A stretch of DNA of 5,664 nucleotides from a bacterium (GTDB taxonomy: Bacteria > Krumholzibacteriota > Krumholzibacteriia > LZORAL124-64-63): contig DAOVZQ010000205.1 of NCBI GenBank assembly GCA_030635025.1, forward strand, positions 1 through 5,664. Reading direction: 5' to 3'. Numbering within the stretch: position 1 is the stretch's first letter; each line of letters starts with the position of its first letter. Shown in pieces: positions 5,338-5,664 of this stretch. Under the pieces are notes generated by a model that saw only the letters and a list, made by a program, of their open reading frames with translations, was not told where the DNA came from and made no database searches. The position numbers and the translations under genes are program-made.

Positions 5338-5664
5338 TCAGCTGAGGTATTCGTAGACCGCGACGAAATGGCAGGCCGTGCCCAAGAGTACGAACACGTG
5401 CCAGATCGCGTGATGGAAGCGCATCCCCCGCCACAGGTAGAAGACCGACCCGCCGGTGTAGGCGATACCGCCGGCCAGCAGCCACGCCAGCCCGGGTCCC
5501 GGCACGCTGGCCATCATGGGTTTGACCGCGATGATGCAGAGCCAGCCCAGCCCGATATAGAGCAGGGTCGAGACCAGGCGGAAGCGCCCCGCGAACCACA
5601 CCTTGAAGACCATGCCCACGATCGTCACGCCCCAGACCACGCCGAACAGGGTCCAACCCCACCC
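5338..5664 (-). CDS. trhA: Hemolysin III / PAQR-family membrane protein, C-terminal part (5' end outside window)
   Basis: The frame is open from the right edge to the TGA at 5340-5338, giving the last 108 residues. The upstream codons read GWGWTLFGVVWG and match the family, so the GTG at 5640 is not the true start. Family members are seven-helix integral membrane proteins related to adiponectin receptors. Bacterial ones are implicated in membrane fluidity homeostasis, and the hemolysin name is historical. About five helices are visible. The diagnostic block GGIAYTGGSVFYLWRG is followed by FHHAIWHVFVLLGTACHF near the C-terminus. This supplies the HxxxH pair (window residues 85 and 89) expected to bind zinc, plus a third conserved His (99). 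The N-terminal zinc-ligand His and Ser/Asp residues lie outside the window, so activity cannot be judged. It converges on queF with a 2-bp gap and no room for a separate terminator. Confidence 0.93.
   Translation of the reverse strand, partial: GWGWTLFGVVWGVTIVGMVFKVWFAGRFRLVSTLLYIGLGWLCIIAVKPMMASVPGPGLAWLLAGGIAYTGGSVFYLWRGMRFHHAIWHVFVLLGTACHFVAVYEYLS

Noticed and set aside
4745..5662. Minus-strand open frame of 305 codons spanning the divergent promoter region and queF
   Set aside because: It runs antisense through queF, whose catalytic motifs are intact, and across the intergenic region. There is no domain and no plausible SD support.

Overview
The window is GC-rich, gene-dense DNA from what looks like a Gram-negative, diderm bacterium. 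The best lineage clue is the partial gene at the left edge. It ends in a FlgD-Ig-like / type IX-like C-terminal domain with the NYPNPFNP...TTIRF signature, which is typical of the FCB superphylum and of related uncultured lineages such as Eisenbacteria- or Krumholzibacteria-type genomes. This placement is an inference from one domain, not a phylogeny.

Layout, left to right. (1) The 3' end of a secreted or surface protein gene (+, 1-336) is closed by a convincing intrinsic terminator (365-408). (2) A membrane-anchored DUF4105 / Lnb-N-like protein (+, about 483-1373) has a candidate His/Cys catalytic pair. (3) Running the other way, a two-gene operon on the minus strand contains an asparagine-synthase-like amidotransferase (4797-2905) followed with no gap by a Wzx/MATE-type flippase (2904-1351). 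The stop and start codons abut as TAG-ATG. (4) A 142-bp divergent intergenic region (4798-4939) carries a plausible promoter for each direction. (5) queF, the preQ0 reductase of queuosine biosynthesis, lies on + (4940-5335). (6) The C-terminal part of a hemolysin III / PAQR-family membrane protein lies on - (5338-5664) and runs off the right edge.

The most interesting element is the two-gene operon. Its synthase-like protein has the ATP-pyrophosphatase SGGLDSR loop. However, it has Pro in place of the catalytic Cys2 of the glutaminase domain, and its usual GxGxDE loop appears as NGILGPYLS. It is therefore unlikely to be a housekeeping asparagine synthetase. Its strict coupling to a lipid-linked-glycan flippase suggests a role in modifying or exporting an envelope glycan or another lipid-linked product; this is inference. 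The DUF4105 gene (cell-envelope hydrolase/acyltransferase-like fold) converges on this operon and overlaps its tail by 23 bp. queF and the PAQR gene are unrelated housekeeping-type neighbours. No RNA genes, insertion sequences, CRISPR arrays or attachment sites were seen.
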